A stretch of DNA of 8,043 nt from an uncultured Corynebacterium sp. (GTDB taxonomy: Bacteria; Actinomycetota; Actinomycetes; Mycobacteriales; Mycobacteriaceae): contig CALZCR010000058.1 in the NCBI GenBank assembly GCA_945631445.1, forward strand, positions 1 to 8,043, in the 5' to 3' direction. The notes below the pieces were generated by a model, which made no database searches, was not told the DNA's origin, and saw nothing but the letters and a program-made list of their open reading frames with translations. The position numbers were made by a program, and so were the translations under genes. Below, piece after piece: positions 6,487 to 8,043 of this stretch (the stretch's first letter is position 1; every line of letters begins with the position of its first letter).

Positions 6487-8043
6487 CTACGCCCGCAGGC
6501 CGGCCGCCTCGCTTTGGGCCCGTTCCAGCAACTCGCTGGCATGCGCTCGGCCCGTGTCGGTGTCCTCCAGCCCCGCCAACATGCGAGACAGCTCCTCGAC
6601 GCGCTCTTTGTGGTTGAGCACGCGCACCCCGGAGGTGACGGTGTCCTCACCCACGGTCTTGGCCACGTGCAGGTGCGTGTCCGCATACGCCGCGACCTGG
6701 GGCAGGTGCGTGACGACGATGACCTGGTTGCCCACCGCCAAACGGGCCAGGCGGCGGCCGATTTCCACCGCGGCGTGGCCTCCGACGCCGGCGTCGACTT
6801 CGTCGAAGACCAGGGTGGCGCCACGGGCGCCGGCGGAAAGAATGACTTCCAGCGCCAACATCACCCGCGACAGCTCACCGCCGGATGCAGACGAGGCCAA
6901 GGGGCGGGCCTCCATCGCGTCGTTGGCGGCCAGCCGCAGCTCCACGGCGTCGATGCCGTGGCGGGTGGGTTCGACCGTCTCGACGTGGGCCTCCAGCCGA
7001 GCCTTCGGCATGGCCAGTCCCTGCAATTCTTCGGTGACCAGGCCAGCGAGCCTCTTCGCGGCTTTTCGACGGGCCGCGCTCAGCTTCTTCGCCGCCGCCC
7101 GCATCTTCTGTTCCGCTTCCGCCACCTGGCGGGTCAACTCCTCCAAGGTCTCGGAAGAGGTGTCGATCTTGGTCAGACGACGGCGGGCCTTGTCCCGCCA
7201 CGCGATCACCCCGTCGACGTCGGGGGCATATTTCCGGGTCAACGACTTGAGCTCCTGCTGCCGCTGTAACAGGGCGTCCAGCGCTTGCGGGTCGGCGGGC
7301 AGATCTGCGAGATAACTGCCGAGCGCCCCTGACACCTCCGACAACCGGCTGGTCAATTCGTTGAGCGTCTCCCCCAGCTCGGTGAGGACGGGGTCGTCGG
7401 AGCCGCGCAACGCCCCGGCGGCGTGACCGAGCTGGGTGGCGGCGGGATCCGAGTCGTCGGAATAACCGTTCAAATCCTCGGGTCCGTCGATGGCGTTCAG
7501 CGCGGTCGTGGCGGCTTCGCGCAGTTCATCGACGTCCTGCAGTCGCCGGATCTGGTCGACGAGCTCGGCGTCCTCACCGGGCTCCGGGGCGACGGCGTCG
7601 ATCTCGTCGAGGGCGAAATTCAGCCGGTCGACTTCGTGGGCCAACTCGCGGCGCGAGCGGGTGCGTTCGGACAAATCCTTGGCGAGCGTGCGCCACGTGC
7701 GGTAGGTCTCCCGGTAGGACTCGGCCAACGGCGTGATCTTCGGGTCGAAACGATCGAGCGCGGATAATTGTTGATCCGGGCTGAGCAGGCGCAGCTGGTC
7801 GTTTTGACCGTGAATCGTCAGCAGGTGCGAAGAAAACTCGGCGAGCATCGCCGCCGGCACGCTACGGCCGCCGAGGTGAGCACGCGAGCGGCCCTTGGCG
7901 CTGACGGTGCGGCACACGAGGTATTCCCCGTTTTCGTCGGTCTCGGCCCCGACCTCGTCGGCCAAGGACGCCAGCGCCGAGCGGGAGGCTCCGTCCATGG
8001 CGTCGACGCAGAAGCGTCCCTCCACCAGTGCCTTGTCGGAGCC
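6487..8043 (-). CDS. recN: DNA repair ATPase RecN (5' part missing)
   Basis: SMC-like ATPase that acts in recombinational repair of double-strand breaks. The window shows 518 C-terminal residues and the stop; the frame is open at the right edge (GSDKALVEGRF). About 70 N-terminal residues, including the Walker A loop, lie outside, judging from the usual 555-590 residues. Visible parts, numbered from the first visible residue, are: the HGQNDQ motif at 78-83; two coiled-coil arms flanking a hinge-like centre (about 100-320, rich in Glu, Arg, Leu and Ala); the ABC signature SGGELSR at 387-393; Walker B TLVFDEVDAGVGG at 410-422 with Asp414 and Glu415; and the switch histidine in VVTH at 446. The SGGELSR plus DEVDAGVGG combination is diagnostic of RecN. 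It opens this block ahead of steA, as in M. tuberculosis Rv1696-Rv1697. Confidence 0.96.
   Translation of the reverse strand, partial: GSDKALVEGRFCVDAMDGASRSALASLADEVGAETDENGEYLVCRTVSAKGRSRAHLGGRSVPAAMLAEFSSHLLTIHGQNDQLRLLSPDQQLSALDRFDPKITPLAESYRETYRTWRTLAKDLSERTRSRRELAHEVDRLNFALDEIDAVAPEPGEDAELVDQIRRLQDVDELREAATTALNAIDGPEDLNGYSDDSDPAATQLGHAAGALRGSDDPVLTELGETLNELTSRLSEVSGALGSYLADLPADPQALDALLQRQQELKSLTRKYAPDVDGVIAWRDKARRRLTKIDTSSETLEELTRQVAEAEQKMRAAAKKLSAARRKAAKRLAGLVTEELQGLAMPKARLEAHVETVEPTRHGIDAVELRLAANDAMEARPLASSASGGELSRVMLALEVILSAGARGATLVFDEVDAGVGGHAAVEIGRRLARLAVGNQVIVVTHLPQVAAYADTHLHVAKTVGEDTVTSGVRVLNHKERVEELSRMLAGLEDTDTGRAHASELLERAQSEAAGLRA

Noticed and set aside
6367..7315. Two overlapping plus-strand open frames of about 300 codons
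   Set aside because: Both are antisense to the conserved ATPase end of recN and the start of steA, and are Arg/Ala-rich without any recognisable motif.
1..8043. parS, dif, CRISPR array, insertion sequence, tRNA or rRNA
   Set aside because: Reading both strands by eye, I found no GTTTCACGTGAAAC-type palindrome, no dif-like site near xerD, no regularly spaced repeats, no transposase and no RNA-gene signature.

Overview
The window looks like a chromosomal core-gene block from a high-GC actinobacterium, most likely Corynebacterium. This rests on gene content (RecN, SteA, SteB/MctB-family protein, Nudix ADP-ribose pyrophosphatase, XerD, orphan ParA-like PldP, ScpA), the order of the block, GC-rich codon use with GTG starts, and overlapping stop/start junctions. 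The species cannot be fixed from the sequence alone.

Everything supported here lies on the minus strand, so transcription runs from high to low coordinates: recN (5' end cut off by the window edge), steA, steB, Nudix hydrolase, xerD, a secreted single-pass membrane protein gene that is frameshifted, pldP, and scpA (3' end cut off). The genes are tightly packed. SteB follows steA by 13 bp, the Nudix gene follows steB by 10 bp, and Nudix/xerD and pldP/scpA overlap by 4 bp (ATGA and GTGA). The longest stretch without a gene is the 119 bp ahead of pldP. It is AT-rich and holds two perfect inverted repeats, so it is the best place for an internal promoter.

The genes share a theme of chromosome maintenance and cell division. 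RecN is the SMC-like repair ATPase. SteA/SteB are a septal membrane pair tied to cell-wall hydrolase control. XerD resolves chromosome dimers at dif. PldP is a ParA-like division-site protein. ScpA is the kleisin of the Smc-ScpAB condensin. The Nudix hydrolase is metabolic housekeeping.

Three points stand out. (1) The envelope-protein gene between xerD and pldP carries an exact 13-bp tandem duplication that shifts the frame; removing one copy restores a 353-residue protein with a signal peptide and a C-terminal anchor. (2) CTP synthase (pyrG), which sits between the steB/mctB homologue and the Nudix gene in Mycobacterium tuberculosis, is absent here, leaving a 10-bp junction. (3) Paired dyads precede pldP. 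I see no CRISPR array, insertion sequence, tRNA, rRNA, dif or parS site, and no clearly new multi-gene system.
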